NCBI GenBank assembly: GCA_002633005.1
Contig: NMRA01000389.1
Coordinates: 140,041-200,040, forward strand
Length of the DNA: 60,000 nt
Direction: 5' to 3'
DNA from: Phoronis australis
Taxonomy: Eukaryota; Phoronida; Phoronidae
This document shows positions 37,615 to 52,600 of the stretch, in pieces (position 1 is the first letter of the stretch; every line of letters begins with the position of its first letter). The position numbers were made by a program, and so were the translations under genes. Below the pieces are notes generated by a model. It had not been told where the DNA came from and ran no database searches. It saw nothing but the letters and a program-made list of their open reading frames with translations.

Positions 37615-40600
37615 GTGCGAGATCAATTAGTATTGGACAATTAATAACATAAAAGATAATAGGTCTGTTTTGCTGATTACCTTAATCCTGGAGCGAAAAA
37701 AGGTTGTGTAAAGACACATTTTCACCAGTCTAAGTGACATTTTTTTTCTGATCAGCTGATAGTTTATTTTGATTTATGACAAATAAATAAACATATATCT
37801 TTCAATTTGTATATGCTTATATCATGTAATATGCATTCATTTTGGTCAGTCTGTAGTGTAAAGGATATAAACGGTAGTTTTGCATTCAGTGTTAACTGTG
37901 TAAAATGACCACTTTGATTTTGTTATTCACAGGAACTGTGTCTTTTCTAAAACGTACTCCTGCCCTGGTGTGCACTGAAGTTCCTTCCGCATTCGTTCAC
38001 TCCAGTGGAACTGAAATGGTGACAAAAAAGCAGATAGCAATTTCCAATCTCAGAAGGGTTATTGTAGTAATAGCTGAGATTTAGTGACCAGGGAATCGAA
38101 CCAGCAGCCCTGATAAAACCGGCAGGCTTGCTTTAACCATTCAGCTAATCTGCAATTAGCTAGCTAGAGGCTCATACGATTCACCAGAAGCACATCTACA
38201 ACATTACCCTTTTTCCTACAGAACAAGTGCGCCACATGGAAGGTGAACACCAGATTGTTTTGCATACAGGTCATGAACTTCCCTTGGTACCTTGACCACC
38301 ACCACACTTCTGTCAACGTGTTGTGAATGGTCGTGGAAGTTTCTTTTGCACACATATAATGTGTGATAAAAGGAGACCAGCCTTGTGTGGTTATTTGGTT
38401 ATAATTAATCTCTTTTGTTTATGTTGTAGGTGTAACCAGACTTCTAGAGCTCGCTGCTCAAGCAGTTGCGTCACACATACCTTTTGAAGTTGTTGAACAT
38501 TTCTACCCGCCAGTACCAGAACAACTTCAGTTGCGAATTGCATTCTGGAGCTTCCCCGAAAATGAAGAAGATATCAGGTAATGAAAGTAAACGACTTTGT
38601 CGCTGACGATGTGAAACATGCTCACCTGATATTGCATGTGTACAGTACACTCTGTTTCATCCGTATCACACATCAGTAGGTATGCTTTTCTATGCGCCAG
38701 AGAACTTAGAAATCTGCAACTATCCACTGCCAATTTCACAGGATCATATCAACAATTGTGCTGAATTACCAGATGGCGCTACTTGTTAGTTTTGGTGCAG
38801 GCTGATGCCTAAGACAATTTGCAACATCACTGAATAAGTCATGCTTGTGTTGTGGCAAGAACGAGTGTCCAGTTAGTTTCTCTTCAAACTGGTCGTTGTG
38901 TTGGGCAGGTTTTGTATGGGCAGTTTTCATTTACTACAGTTGTTGGTTTTATAGGGCTATTACCTCTAGGTGTAAGAGGGAAAGGTTTGTTGAAACAGCT
39001 TTCATTTTGCACCTGTACGTTTTGACTTCTGTCCTTGCAGTATCTAGTTTCTAACTTTGTCCTGTTTCAGGCTTTACTCGTGCTTGGCGAATGGATCTGC
39101 AGATGAATTTCAAAAGGGAGAACATCTATACAAAGCAAAAGCCATTAAAGATCCTCTTCAAATTGGTGAGTGCAATACTGGTAACTCATTGGTAATAAAT
39201 CAGGGCACTCGGTGCTCCATTTTTGAGGCCGAGAATCAGCCCCATTCTCCTACAAACATATATAAAAGTCAAGTGAATTTCCCACCCGGTTCGCAAATTG
39301 CCTTCCTATGATTAAAAACTCAATGACTGAAGAATTGAACCAGCCAATATCAACAATCGGAGTACAGTAAACAGTGGGTTGGAATGGTCAAGTTGTAGTT
39401 TCCATTACTGACTTAAGAGAGAGTAAGGGAGGAATATTGTATTTGTTTTAAGGTTCCGCCAGAGTGATTGTGTGTGTTTGTTACAGGGTTCCATCTCAGT
39501 GCGACTGTAATCCCTCCACAGTCACTAGCTCAGGTCAAAGGTAACTTCAGTGTGGCTGTAGTGTTCGACCGCAGGAGAATAACATCATGTACCTGCACGT
39601 GCAACCCTCAGGCCTCCTGGTGTGCGCATGTTGTGGCACTCTGTCTATTTCGCATTCTACAGGTATTTCTATAATGTTAATTTAGGACCTGATCAACAAG
39701 TCTGTGTATTTGGCTAAATATATACACAACTATAGATTTTTAGTCAGTAAAAGTTGATATGTGTTTTGACTTTTTTATCATTTGGTCATTAAGTGGGTCA
39801 CATGACCTCTCTTTTCAGTAAAAGTTAACAAAAAAGGAAGGTACATGGATGGCAAAACCACGGTATTGACAACATGACCAAATTTTGTCATTTTATTTCC
39901 ACTTGAGAATGAAATAAGTATGTTTCGAAATATTGTGTACATTTTAATCATGTTTCTTGGTAAACTACTTCATCAATGTACCGCTGAGTGTAGAATTTTA
40001 TTCCGAACATATGAACGAAATGGAATATGGTAAAGACTGTCAATAACGAAAAATGTCGGGTGTTTAATCTGTTCTGAATAAATCAGATTACCCATCTCTT
40101 GAGACACGATTTTCCAAACTTGGCCAAATTTGAAATTTTTCTAGATTCCTTCATAGCCTTAACATACTTTGATCAATGCTTTTACTTGCTGTGACATTCC
40201 ATTTGATCAATGCTTTACTTGCTGTCACATTCCATTTTCTCTAGAATGCATTTTTTACACTTTTCGAAGCTGTATTTAGAAGCAGTGCATACAGTACCTA
40301 AACTGTCAGAGCACAAAAATTTAAATAGTCACTGAGCATAAATTGTTGTTTTGTTTTGAAAAGGGGAGTGATCTCATGTCACGGTTCATGCACGGTGCTA
40401 TTTTTTTTTCGAATTTCATGGATCATAGCTTAGTGATAAAAAACTTATTCATGTTGAGCTTGAAGTCATGGTTCACAGACGTCCAAAACATTTCCATGTC
40501 TACACACTGCAAAAGAGCTATTTCACGGGTCACCCCCTTTGTGTTGTTAGTTTTCTAAAGTTCAAAAATGAATGTGAGTAAATAAGTCTAGTCTTAATAT

Positions 40601-43600
40601 TTCTGAAACATTTTAGCTGTTTTGAAAGGGGAGTGACCTCATGTCATGGTTCATGCACGGTGCTATTTTTTAGAATTTCATGGATCATAGCCTAATGATA
40701 AAAAACTTATTCGTGTAGAGCTTGAAGTCACGGTTCACAGACCTCCAAAACATTCCCATGTCTACGCACTGCAAAAGTGCTATTTCACAGGTCACCCCCT
40801 TTGTGTTGTTAGTTTTCTAAAGTTCAAAAATGAAGGTGAGTAAACAAGTCTATTCTTAGTATTCTGAAACATTTTAGTTGACATCTGTACAAAATACATG
40901 ATAACGAACTTGTCGTATTCTGTTTTTAGCATAGCTCTGTTTGCCTGAGGGCCCCAGTGTCTGAATCATTGTCAAGGTTACACAGAGATCAATTGCAGAA
41001 GTTTGCTCAGTACCTCATCAGTGAATTACCTCAACAGGTGACTTGACAAGCTCTGTTGGATCATCAGGGCTTGGGATTTTCCTCTCTGAAGAGAATTTCC
41101 TCTTTCTTGGTTTTGATTTCCTCTTACTTGATTTCCAGTTTCCACTTTTTTGTCTATTTTTATCGTAATTCTGACTTTATTTATGCAAAAACTTATTTCA
41201 GTGAAATTTCACAGCAAAAAATATTTCTATTACACAAGCCTATTTACTTGTGTAACGGATACACCACCTGGAAAATTTTCCTCTTTTTTTGTCATAGGTC
41301 ATTCCAAGCCCTGGATCATATTTGAATGATGAAGTTTTTGTGGTACATTATGTAGCCAGTTAGAATTTCCAATGAGAATTTTTTTTCAATTGGTTTTAAT
41401 ATGAATATCTCACAGACAGCAACGGAAACCATTTTTGCTGTGAACTAACATCTGTCAGATGAAATTTTCCATTGTGGATTCATGCTGTTGACTAGCTATT
41501 ATGGGAAACCACAATGAGAATTCTCCACATTTTATTGTTATTTATTTTATTAGTAAATTAATTGCTATAAACTACATTTTACTGCAGTAATTTATTAAAG
41601 AAATAAACAGTCCGTCTCTTTTTGCCCAAATCTTAATTGAACATTGCCATTTTGCCAACTCTTCGTCTTAGGAGTTAAGAATGTTTCAATTTCTTGATTA
41701 CATGGATATTTTAGGCCGGTGGTATTTGAACATGATCTTCTTGGATCAGGTGGAAGTTTTCTGTCAGATCGTTAAACGAGGAAACAATTTTGCCTTGCAC
41801 CTTAATTGTCACATTGTGTAGTGTGGAAGCTAGGTTGAACAGAGGCATGTCACACTAAGGCGACATGCTCTGGAGTAACTCGTAGTGTGCACACGACTTG
41901 TTGGTGCTGCAGCATCAGTTTGCATTTTTTGGTGCAGTGGTAGTTGTTATTTTCACTTCAGTATACATAGTTTACGACACAAACTCTCCTTTGCATGAGG
42001 ACAGTCACAAGTAAGATGAAGTCATGCTATGGCTTTTACAACTGTACATTTCCTAAAAAAGTAAGCGACTCTGAAGTGCTAAATTTATTTAATTTCCATA
42101 AGTAGTATAGTCCAGATTGATCTGTAATCACAGATTGTTCTTCTTTTCAGATTCTTCCTACTGCTCAACGATTGTTGGATGAGCTTCTTTCATCTCAACA
42201 ATCAGAAATCAACCAGCAAGGCGGAGCCCCTGGTATGTTTTTTCATCAACGCTCGCCCATTCTGTCCTTTCCAATTCATATTTCATTAACTAGCAATCCA
42301 TTGCATCTTCCAATCATACAGTCTTGAGTTGATGGCACAATGGTTTTTTCGAAACTAAGCTTTGGGCAGACAACTATGCCCGAGTCCTTTAAATGGTATG
42401 ACTGAAATAAAGGGATCGTTCACAATTATTGTCATTCTCTCGAGTATGCAAAATGTACTAGTGTTTTTGCTTTTCAACTGTTGTTAAAGTGTCAGAATGT
42501 TCCTGTTGAAGAATCTCAGCAATCTAAAACTTGTTATTTATTGTGTTCTTAATGATGTGAATTAACAGAAAGGTTATCACTTGAATTTGGTCTTGCGTCA
42601 CCTTTTTGCGAAGTGCAAAGTATGCCAGCAGCAAGAGTGACCCTTTCCTTCCTTAAACGGGGAAAATAACAATAATTGTGAAGGATCTTTGAAGCAACTA
42701 TCTCGAAACGTACAATAAGAAATAAACTCATCATGTCGCAGACCTGTTCAGCGGTTTAAAGACAAATGGGGGTGAACGAATGTCACTAATGTTTGACTGA
42801 TGGTAAGGATTTGATTTGCTGTCTCACATTGGAAATTATTTTATACAATGAGAAATAGTCATTGTATCACAGACCTGTTCAGCGGTTTGAGATGAACGAA
42901 TGTCAGTAATGGTTGACTGATGGTAAGGTATTGATGTGCTCTCTTACATTGAAACTTTTTTATACAATGAGAATTAAAATCATTGTAACACAGACCCGTT
43001 CAGCAGTTTGAAGGCAAATGGGATGAACGAATGTCAGTAATGGTTGACTTATGGTAAGGATTTGATGTGCTGTCTTACACTGAAACTTTTTTATACAATG
43101 AGAAATAAAGTCATCGTATCACAGACCTGTTCAGCGGTTTGAAGGCGAGTGGGATGAACGAATGTCAGTAGTTCACTGATGGTAAGGATTTGATGTGCTG
43201 TCTCCGTGTCTTCTTATTCAAGTCATTCTCCAGATATGCGCTGTCATCCAAAATGTGACTGGCACACCTGTATGGTCGGTTCACTGATGCCATCATCTTC
43301 TACTTTTAGAGACTGATGTAATGTCCTTTATCTCTTTGATGCATGCTACTAACAGATGCACAATAACGTGTGAAAGGGAAATCATTGTATTGCAAATCCA
43401 CCGTTGTCCTAATTGGTGTAAATTAGTTAGTTAACTCCATTGGACAACACCGTCAAGGGTGGAATGATTATTGGCCTCTGACAGTGGATTCGACTCAGCA
43501 CACAAACAGAAAATGTTGGTGTCATCGGCATGGTTTAATATCAATACTCTTGTGGGGCATATCATTATTGTTATTACTTTTGAATTTGCTTTAACAAATA

Positions 43601-46600
43601 CAGACTGTTCTGTTTTCTGGCAAAAAATTGCAACTCCATCATTCAGATGTTCACAGACTATGTACTAGAATTGTTTTGCTGAGCTTAATTCTGTGAATTC
43701 CTATATTGTGACTTTACTTAATATCTTTTCTGTCTACTTTGCTTGTCTAAGTCCTCTCTGACCGCAGATCAAAAAGTCCTGAGTGCAAACCCTGCAGACA
43801 GTAGATGCCGTTAATACTGCACGCTCCCATCACCTAGATAGACGTGGGCACTGCTAAAACTTTCCCAAAACCCTCCTGGTGGATCCACCATGCATAACAT
43901 ACTCTCATCTCTGTGGAATATGGCTGCTACTGTTACTAACTCATATTACAGAGTAATTTTCAGGTTCATCCAGACATGTCCTTTCAGGTGAAATGCTGCT
44001 TGTGTGATGTCATAACTTGCAACTATTTTTGTTTTTGGTTCCAACCAACAAATGTTGCAATGAAGGCAAGCGTTATTATTTAGCTAAATCTATGTTATAC
44101 AACATACATAGTATACTTACTGTGCATATCATAAATTGAGATATAATTACACACTATCATCATGTATGTTGTATAACATATTTAACATATATACTCAACA
44201 AAACTTTTAAGATGCGCATTTACCAAATCTGCTGCTTATTAGTTGAGGGTCAGCAATGCAGGGGGTTTCACAGAACTCAACTATGGGTCAGATTTTGTCC
44301 TTTACATTACAACTGTGATGGAATTGTAACTCTTTCTTCTGGAAAAGTAATGTGTACATGAACAAGAATAAACATTTAAATAACAGACAACCACAGGCTT
44401 AGCAGATGACTTGAAAATACACTAGCATTAGACTTGATGACATGCAATTTTTTTTGTAAACTTGCTTCAAGAATTTGGAATTGTTGCTTGCCTGAAGCAG
44501 ATGACAGTAACTGCGGGTGTTGCGTTTGTCTGAAATCTCTTGTGTAAAATTCAACTACATTAATAAAACAAATTTGAAGGTTTTCATTTCAAGGTATTTC
44601 TTTTGCTTGAAAGTATAAAATCTATTTGTTTTTCTGTGATTGCATAGAAATGTTATTTACCATAATATTGAGTTACTTGTTGGCCAATTGAGGATGTTGA
44701 AGATACTTTGAAAGCCATGTATTTTGCATACTTTCAATGTCATTTGCAGAAAGTTTCATAGGAAAAATATCTTTGCAACTATTGGTGTACTATTTGGCTT
44801 CTTCTTGGGTATTACTATTGTTCAGTATTTCTTCAGTATATGCCCGCATACATATATGTGGGCATGTTAGACCGTCATCCCCTTCCATTTGTGTGACACT
44901 GGCATCCGCTGCTGTGTAGTTCTTTGCATTTGTCTTATCTATCACGTTTCTTGCTGGATGTTCATGAAATTTGTCCAATAAGTTAATATGAGGAAGGCGG
45001 TCCTGTTTCAGACGGACTTTACTTATGTTGTGCCCCCAAGTGGCCTATTGTTTTTGTGTCTGCTCTTTGTCACCCGCCTCCCGTTCAAAAATCATGGTGA
45101 AAGGTGACAGGTGTATTCCTATTAAGGAGAGCATTGCTGACTTCCTTTGCACTCCATAGAAGCCACTTAAAGTTTACTGGTATTACTCCATTTAGTGGAA
45201 ATGTTTGAAAATAACGGTCATCTCTTGTATCTACGTTGTACGCGATGCACACGCTAGGCGCGCATCAACGCTCTGCTGTGCTCTTGTATATTTTATGACA
45301 AATAACACCAGTGTAGAGATGGAAATAATACCTTCAGGTTCGCATTTGTAGTGAAGTAACCTTTTTTATTCTTTGTCATATTGTCCAAATTTCAATGAGG
45401 AATATCAGCAGTTATTTCAAATGTGAAATACGTACAAGTAAGTCTTACGCATACACTGTTGGATAACACATTTATTGCATGGACTTATCATCATGTATGT
45501 ATGATAGATATTCCATACAGCAGATGGACAGCCTATGGACCCTTGTGTATATCTGTCTTAGAAACTAACCCTGTGGCACATTCCACAGCCCTTGTGGCTT
45601 GGAGTGCCCCCAGGGCAATTAGCATGGTTCTAAACTTGTCATCTGTGATTTTAGATCCCACTGCGGGTGCTTCCGCCCACGAACACACCACCTGGTGTCT
45701 AGATGAGCAAGCATTACATGACAACATCAAGAAAACATTGGTCAAGTTCTGTGTCCCTGCTCCTATTGTGTTCAGGTTTGTTTATTCTCAGCTGACTCGT
45801 TTAAGTAAAGTAATGTAAAACCTTAATGACTAGTCCGTACATTCAGATATCTAAAAAAAACTAGAATTCAACTGAAGAAAAGTATATATTTTTCGAAAGC
45901 AGAAAACCTATAGAATTTGATTAGTGACTGGGTCATGAGACCAAGGTTTTTTTGTTAAAATTTAGCAGAAAAGAAAGGTACAATCATAGTAAATCAAGTT
46001 TATCAATAACATGACCAAATTTCATTTTATGTAAATGTTCAAGAAGAATTATAAGAAGTCCTATTTTTGATAGCCTCTCTGGTTAAAATGAATTAATTTT
46101 AATGCAATATTCGTAACATTATTTTGAAGAACAGTGCATAAAACATAGTTACTTAAAAATTCATGTGTATCCGATCAGACATTTCTGAAATAGGATGTTT
46201 CGAAGTTAGCCAAATTCGGACAGTTTTCTGGAGTCCTGCATAACCTTAAATAGCGAGATGCATCTAGTAAGGTGAACAGCCTAGTTGTACTTTATTTTGA
46301 TTCTGAAGGTCGTGAACGAAACTTGAGACATTTTACATAAACTGTCTGTTTTTATGTATTTCTTCATACACTTTTAGTCGATAATTGCTCATAACCTTTT
46401 GCCCCCTTTTCATTACATGACTTATGAACGTCATTAAGTAATACTGATTGTGTTTTACAACAAATTACCAGAAATTGTATGTTCAATGCAAATTTCAGTG
46501 ATGTGAACTATCTGACATCTACGGCTCCACCAGCGGCTGCTGAGTGGCAGAACTTGCTGCGACCCCTGCGCGGTCGTGAACCCGAGGGAATGTGGAACTT

Positions 46601-49600
46601 GCTGTCAATTGTGAGGGAAATGTTCAAGCGTAGTGACAGTAATGCCATTCCTCTTTTGGAGATTCTCACAGATGAAGTGATGGCTTGTGACACTGTCAAT
46701 GTGAGTCACCTGAACACCTGTTTGTGTGAGCTCTGTCACATTAAACTTGTTCTCAGAACATTCGAGCGTATCCTAAATCTTGAGGGCTGGGGGGGAGGGC
46801 AGAACCTGACTATTTGGCCAAAAACACCGGGCATGCAGTGCTAGCCTTGGGGTCCTTACTTGGGGTGTAACAAAAGTTTCTAACGGTTATTTGGTTCCCA
46901 CTCAGTTTTAAAGTTTCGTGTCAAATTTTCAAGAATGTGCTGAAAACTACCTTGGTGTGACCAGGTGCTGACGATGGTCTTGATATGTAGGATGCTCATA
47001 GATGTGTGATGCGTGCCCCATACTTTGGCGTCTTCACTTTGACTCTGTTTTAGTTAAGCTCAACATGTTTAAATGGGTGTATTCGCTGTTGACTGTCATT
47101 GCCTGTGTGTCATGGACAATAGGTTTCTAAAATCGCAAGCTAAAGTATCCCAATATATTCTAGGTGTGCATTGAGTTGTATTTCAATCTAGCTACTTGGT
47201 ATATAGATGTTTTAGTCTCATAATTGACCCTGTACTAGTTAGCCACAGTTACTGAGGTGTCACTGTTTTGGCAGTTTTTATTAGGCCACCCTTAAAATAT
47301 CATTTTTAAAGTGTTTTCTTTTTTCCAGTTATTGGTGTGGTGGTTCCAGACAAAGATCTCAGCGTCGCATAACAGCGTTACTTGCTACAGTAGGAACAAC
47401 AATGCGTCCAATCAGCACGCTGCAGCCAGTCTTTGCGATGAGATTGTCACGTTGTGGAGGCTGGCAGCACTCAACCCTGCCCTGTCTCCTATAGAGCGAG
47501 AGGATTTAGAGGCAAAACTGAGAGACTGGCACATAAAGACTGTAGATAAGGTACGCAAGGCACGTGGTAATACCGCCGGTAGTGCAGCCAATCCTATGAA
47601 GAAGAGCGATATCGAACTGTTCTCTGGTTTTAAATCTGCCATTGAAACATGTCAATTGGATTGGACTGATTATCCTATTCCTGGCGTCACATTTATGGAA
47701 ACGAAACCTAGTCATAAGCCCATAATTACGCCCAGAGGAAAGTTCAACAACTCGACGAATAAGGGACTTGGACTTTTGAAAAAGTGTTCTGACAAAGTAA
47801 ATGCTTGGTCAGAGGCATGTGATGCATCCAACAGGTACCAAAAGATGAAAGTCACCGATGGTAACCTGAGTTCGGGTTCAGAAGGTTTTTGTGAGAATGA
47901 GCGTGACCTCGCGCAGCAAGACTCTGACTCAAGTGTTGCTGACGATAGTTTCAGTACTGTTAACAAAGATGTCTCTTTCCATGCGACATCATCCCTAGAC
48001 CAGCAGGTACATTTTGAAGCTGAGCTGAGTGTGGCTGATGACCAGTCTGAAGCTACTGCCGGTGGTGGTGCGGCGGTAGAGTCAAGTCAGCTATCAGGGG
48101 ATGAGTACCAAATGTATTTCTTTGATCCGAGGATCAAGTTGGAGGAGAAAAAGAAGAAGACTACTGATGATGCGGACTATTTTGCTAGCCTCAGGAAGAT
48201 TGATAATAGGCATGAGGTAAACATCGCTGGTCTTGATGAAAATTGAAACTGCATTTCGCCCTATTTGGCTGTCATTTTAAGTTCAAGTTTTTAACCTAAC
48301 TCACAGGAAACAGTCATTGTTGCGTGACAATACCAACCTATTTTTGAATGGAAGTTCCTGCACACCATTTTCAAATTGAGGTGTTGTATGTTCTTCTTTA
48401 TAACACAACACAGGCGGTATGTTGGTATTGAAAAGTTTGAGACTAATTTTGTAAGAGCAAAAGGCCAAATTCAATTATTCAATTTTTGTTTTTTTAGTCA
48501 GCTAATTGGGCAAAATACAGCTTAAACTATTCTTATTTATTAATAGTGGCAACCACACCTCAAGTGCTTTTATCATATATGCGTATATTGAGGACCGTAC
48601 TCCTTTACATGTTGCTGTGCCTCCATGCTGATTTCTGTACCTCCATGGGGGTAAAACAATGGATCGCATTTCTAAAATATTATGCGAGAGGAACTTTACA
48701 CATCCATTGACTCATTTTCAATGTAACTATTAAATGAAATGTGTTAAAGGGGGAGAAAATACTCAAATAACACCCCTGTCCTATGCACAAGAAGTAGCTG
48801 CATTTGTCTAACAAAGATTAGGGAAATGTGCCTGTATGCGAGGTTCTTGAGTGAAAAATTCTTTGAAAATACACAAGATTTTGGTTGTAGGTGCACTGAC
48901 AGTTTTGAACATGTTTGAAACATAATGTTTAAAATTGTTGATTTATATATTAAGTCATGTTGATGGGTGACAAACTTTTTGTTGATTTCTCAATAGTTGA
49001 TTTACCTGCAGTGTGGTTAGGATAGGAATAATTTGAAGATCGAATAAACTTATGCCTTCTGTCAAAAATCAACTTTTGATTTAGCCCTGTTGCCATTTTA
49101 AGACCCTCTCATCTTGCTCAAACAAGAAGTCATTTCTAGACTTGAAAAGAACAGAAAATTTTTTCTCGCTTCAAACCATGCTCAGTAACTTGCTCATCAG
49201 GTTAATGTGAGCCAATGGAGCTGTATCACTCGTGGGCAATTCCTGGCATTTTATTGTAACCATTTTCAGTTCAAACACAGGATAAGAACACAATTACAAG
49301 TGCAATTTACTCCTGTGAAAGTTTTTTCGACACCGAAACGTGGTTTTGAGCTGCTTTATAGAGTTCTTCACTTTTTCAGATTTTATTCGCCAGAGCTGAA
49401 AGTTTGCACGCGCATGGTTACATCAGACATGCGTGTATCCTGGCCCAACAACTAGCTGAAGAAATGTTGGCTAATCCTCCTGATCTCATGTCTGAAAACC
49501 TTAATTATTCAGGGAAAGGTACATTGTACAGCATGCAGCCTCGACTGGCAATTTCATCTCTTGAGTAGTGACCTGTTGTTTAGCTATAATTTGTTGCCTG

Positions 49601-52600
49601 TGATAATGTCTCTTAGCTATCAGTTGTTTGTCTACATTTTGTTGCCTGTGTATACTGAGCATGTTGCCAAATGTAAGCTGGCTGACATGAACACTATATA
49701 GACTTATGTTTATTGTTACTTTTTCTATTTACAACAGAGAGTAGCCAATAATAGTCTAGATATCAGAATCACAGCATATTCAGGTGTATTGCAAATACTA
49801 TTTTACTGCGTCACTTATCTTCAATTCACATGTTTTAAAAATTGAATCCATGTTTCATGTCAAAACATAAGTGGACTTCATAGGCACTTAATTTCGGTTG
49901 TGCATTGGTTTTAGGAAAGAAAAAGAAGACTCAGTCCAACATTAGCTCATTCACCAGTACCACCCTGGCTAAGGCTGCCTTCCTATGTATGGTATTGTTG
50001 GAAGATGCTGAGTGTCACCATCTGGCCTTCCAGATGGGCATGTTTGGCCTAGAGATGCCTAGACAGCCAGCTTGCAGTAAAGCATTGGAGGTAGGTGGCA
50101 CATTTATTGTGGGCCTATTCTGCAGTCATTGCCAACTACTTTGGGTAGGTTTTCTTGTTTTTGAATGACCTGCAAGTGTGTGTGTCCATTGATCATTTGA
50201 TGTACACCATCATGTTGTTTGTACAAAAGTGGTTCATGATTCAATCCAAATCCTCAAGCTGGGTAATTACTTAAATTTATGTGACTCAAGGTTCCAAGTA
50301 ATTTTGATGCACCCACATATATGCGGGTGCAAACTTTCCAGGTGTCTGGAGACTGCAGTTGTATCTCCTGAACTCCTTGAAGGATTTTCATGAAATTGGC
50401 AGGTGTGTTGCTATGAACACGACGATGGATGAAGAGGGGTTTCAAACAAATATGGCTACTGCGGTGCCACCAAGAGACAATGATGTTTTTAAGTCCCTCG
50501 ATGGATCTTTAACAAACTTGCCAAACATGTTTTGTATCAAGAAGGGGATGTCTGAAAACTTACCGAAGATAACATCATGACATGAGAAAGTATGGATAAA
50601 TTCACTTTCTTATTTAACCATTAAAACAAAGAAGACGAAAAGGAATGTCCAAATTCACACGACCAGTACAGATGGATGATATCCTTTGTTTTTGTTTTCC
50701 ACAAAAGGTGCACATTTGGGAATCTATGACTCCAATTTTACATAAAAAGTAACTGCTTAAAAGGTATTACGTCTGACAGATTCGAAACCATTTCAACTTT
50801 GTATCACATGTACTGAATTTAATATTAATGGTAAATATTATTTATATCACCGAAGATTAACGACTGTTAAGCCTTGTGTCAGATACTTAAAAACAGAATT
50901 TCTTTTTGAGTATTACAAAACAAAAATAATCATATTTACAAAAATTGTGAACATTCTAATTTAACAATAGATAGACTGCTGTGGATCTTTTATCTGTTGT
51001 TTAACGTATGGCTTGTGAGGCACCATGAGTGAGTGAGTGTGCTTGTGTAAGAAACCTGACAACATGTATGTATCGGATGTATACATTAATGAATACATAA
51101 AAAAGAAGGGGAGTTACCTGGCAATATGCAGACGTCTCTGTCATGTGTGTCCCTGGTGACAATTCTGTTGTTTTGGTGTCCAGTTTTTATGTCCACTTCT
51201 CTATCTGCCAAATGGTTTGAAGTACCGTATTCGCCGTAATAACCGCCCATGCCCCTATAAGCGCCCCCCCACGCGTTTTCAGACTTTGCTGAAATAAGCG
51301 CCCAGTCCATGAACGTGTACATGCGAACAATGACGTACCTATAGTCCTAAAACTCGGCTACAGTAACGTCTTCATTTTATCAAAAAAATTTTGCAGGGGT
51401 CTTCTAGACCACCAGCGGCACTGCTACGTTTGTATTTATCCGTGACTTTACACTTCAAAGTAACGCAGTGCTTCAAAAAGAACGCAACAGCGTTGCTACG
51501 CTCTCGCGATGACCGCGTCCCACTATGGTCTGACCTTTCAGTAGACACATCGATCGTCTGTCTCATGAATAAAAATAACTCGGTGTTAAACGCACGTGGC
51601 TAGGAAGCACGCGCTACATATCCATGAACCTGTCATCAAAGACATTAGTCGGGAACTATCCATTCATGAAACGGGTAGCATAGCATCGATAAGAAATGAA
51701 TATTGGCACTAATTTCCGACAATTTCTAATACTATAAAACATGTTTGCATTATTTTTGAGATGGATTGGTGTTTTTAAGCCGAATATCCCATAAAATGAC
51801 AACTGACAGTGAATGCTTACACACCCTTACACCGAAAAATACCTGTCAGATAGTTACGTAGCATCCAGCTACACGGCGACTAATATGGGCCTTACCGAGA
51901 CAAATGTCGAAACTTTTTAGCACGAGACCGGCAAGTGCTGAATGAAACACGCTCTGGTTTAAGCCTACTGCTTTTGCAAATTTCTTTAGACACATCTAGC
52001 TAGTTAGGTTGTGTGGCTCTGGCCAAAAGACGGTCTCTGCTTTGGCAAATGAACTCTGGTGACACGCACGCGCTCGCTTACTCGCAGACGAACTTCAAAA
52101 CAAACGTCACGTGACAACAACATGTGTGTTCGTCCAGACATTTTTCTCGCCGTGTTGCCGATCATAGGTGTAGATGGCACGATGTTGCACAGATTTGTAC
52201 TTAAACCTGCCGTTAATCCACGGGAACTTAAAAAATCTTAGAGACGCTACTTATGAAACTTAATGAGGATTTCAGCTAATTTGCTTGAGTCGAAAAAAAT
52301 TTTATTCAAGCATTGAAGTCGCTATATTGAAGACGGCGATTTCGAGGCAGTCAGTCGGCGAGTTTTTGCCTGGGATTTCAGCACAATTTTCTGTAACATG
52401 ATCGTAATTTAAAAGCAAAGTTTGATAGCAATGCACCACAGTTTTGTTGAAAGTCTTTCATAGCTTACATATACGTCACAGAGCGTAACTTTGATGAATC
52501 TTAGCTTCCGATTTCACCCGTTTCGGAGACCGGGTTTCAACCGCCTTGGGTTATAATAAGCGCCCCCCCCTGAAACGAACTTTTCTAAGCGCCCTGGGCA

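Noticed and set aside
41056-41325. 89-codon frame that resembles a minus-strand frame at 35149-35439
   Set aside because: The similarity is explained by two copies of a MITE with CAGGGCTTGG ends; no selection for protein is visible.
48217-48246. Stop codon that would end ZSWIM8 at 48244
   Set aside because: The GAG|GTAAAC donor at 48216 joins in phase to ILFARAESLHAHGY, which continues the conserved protein.
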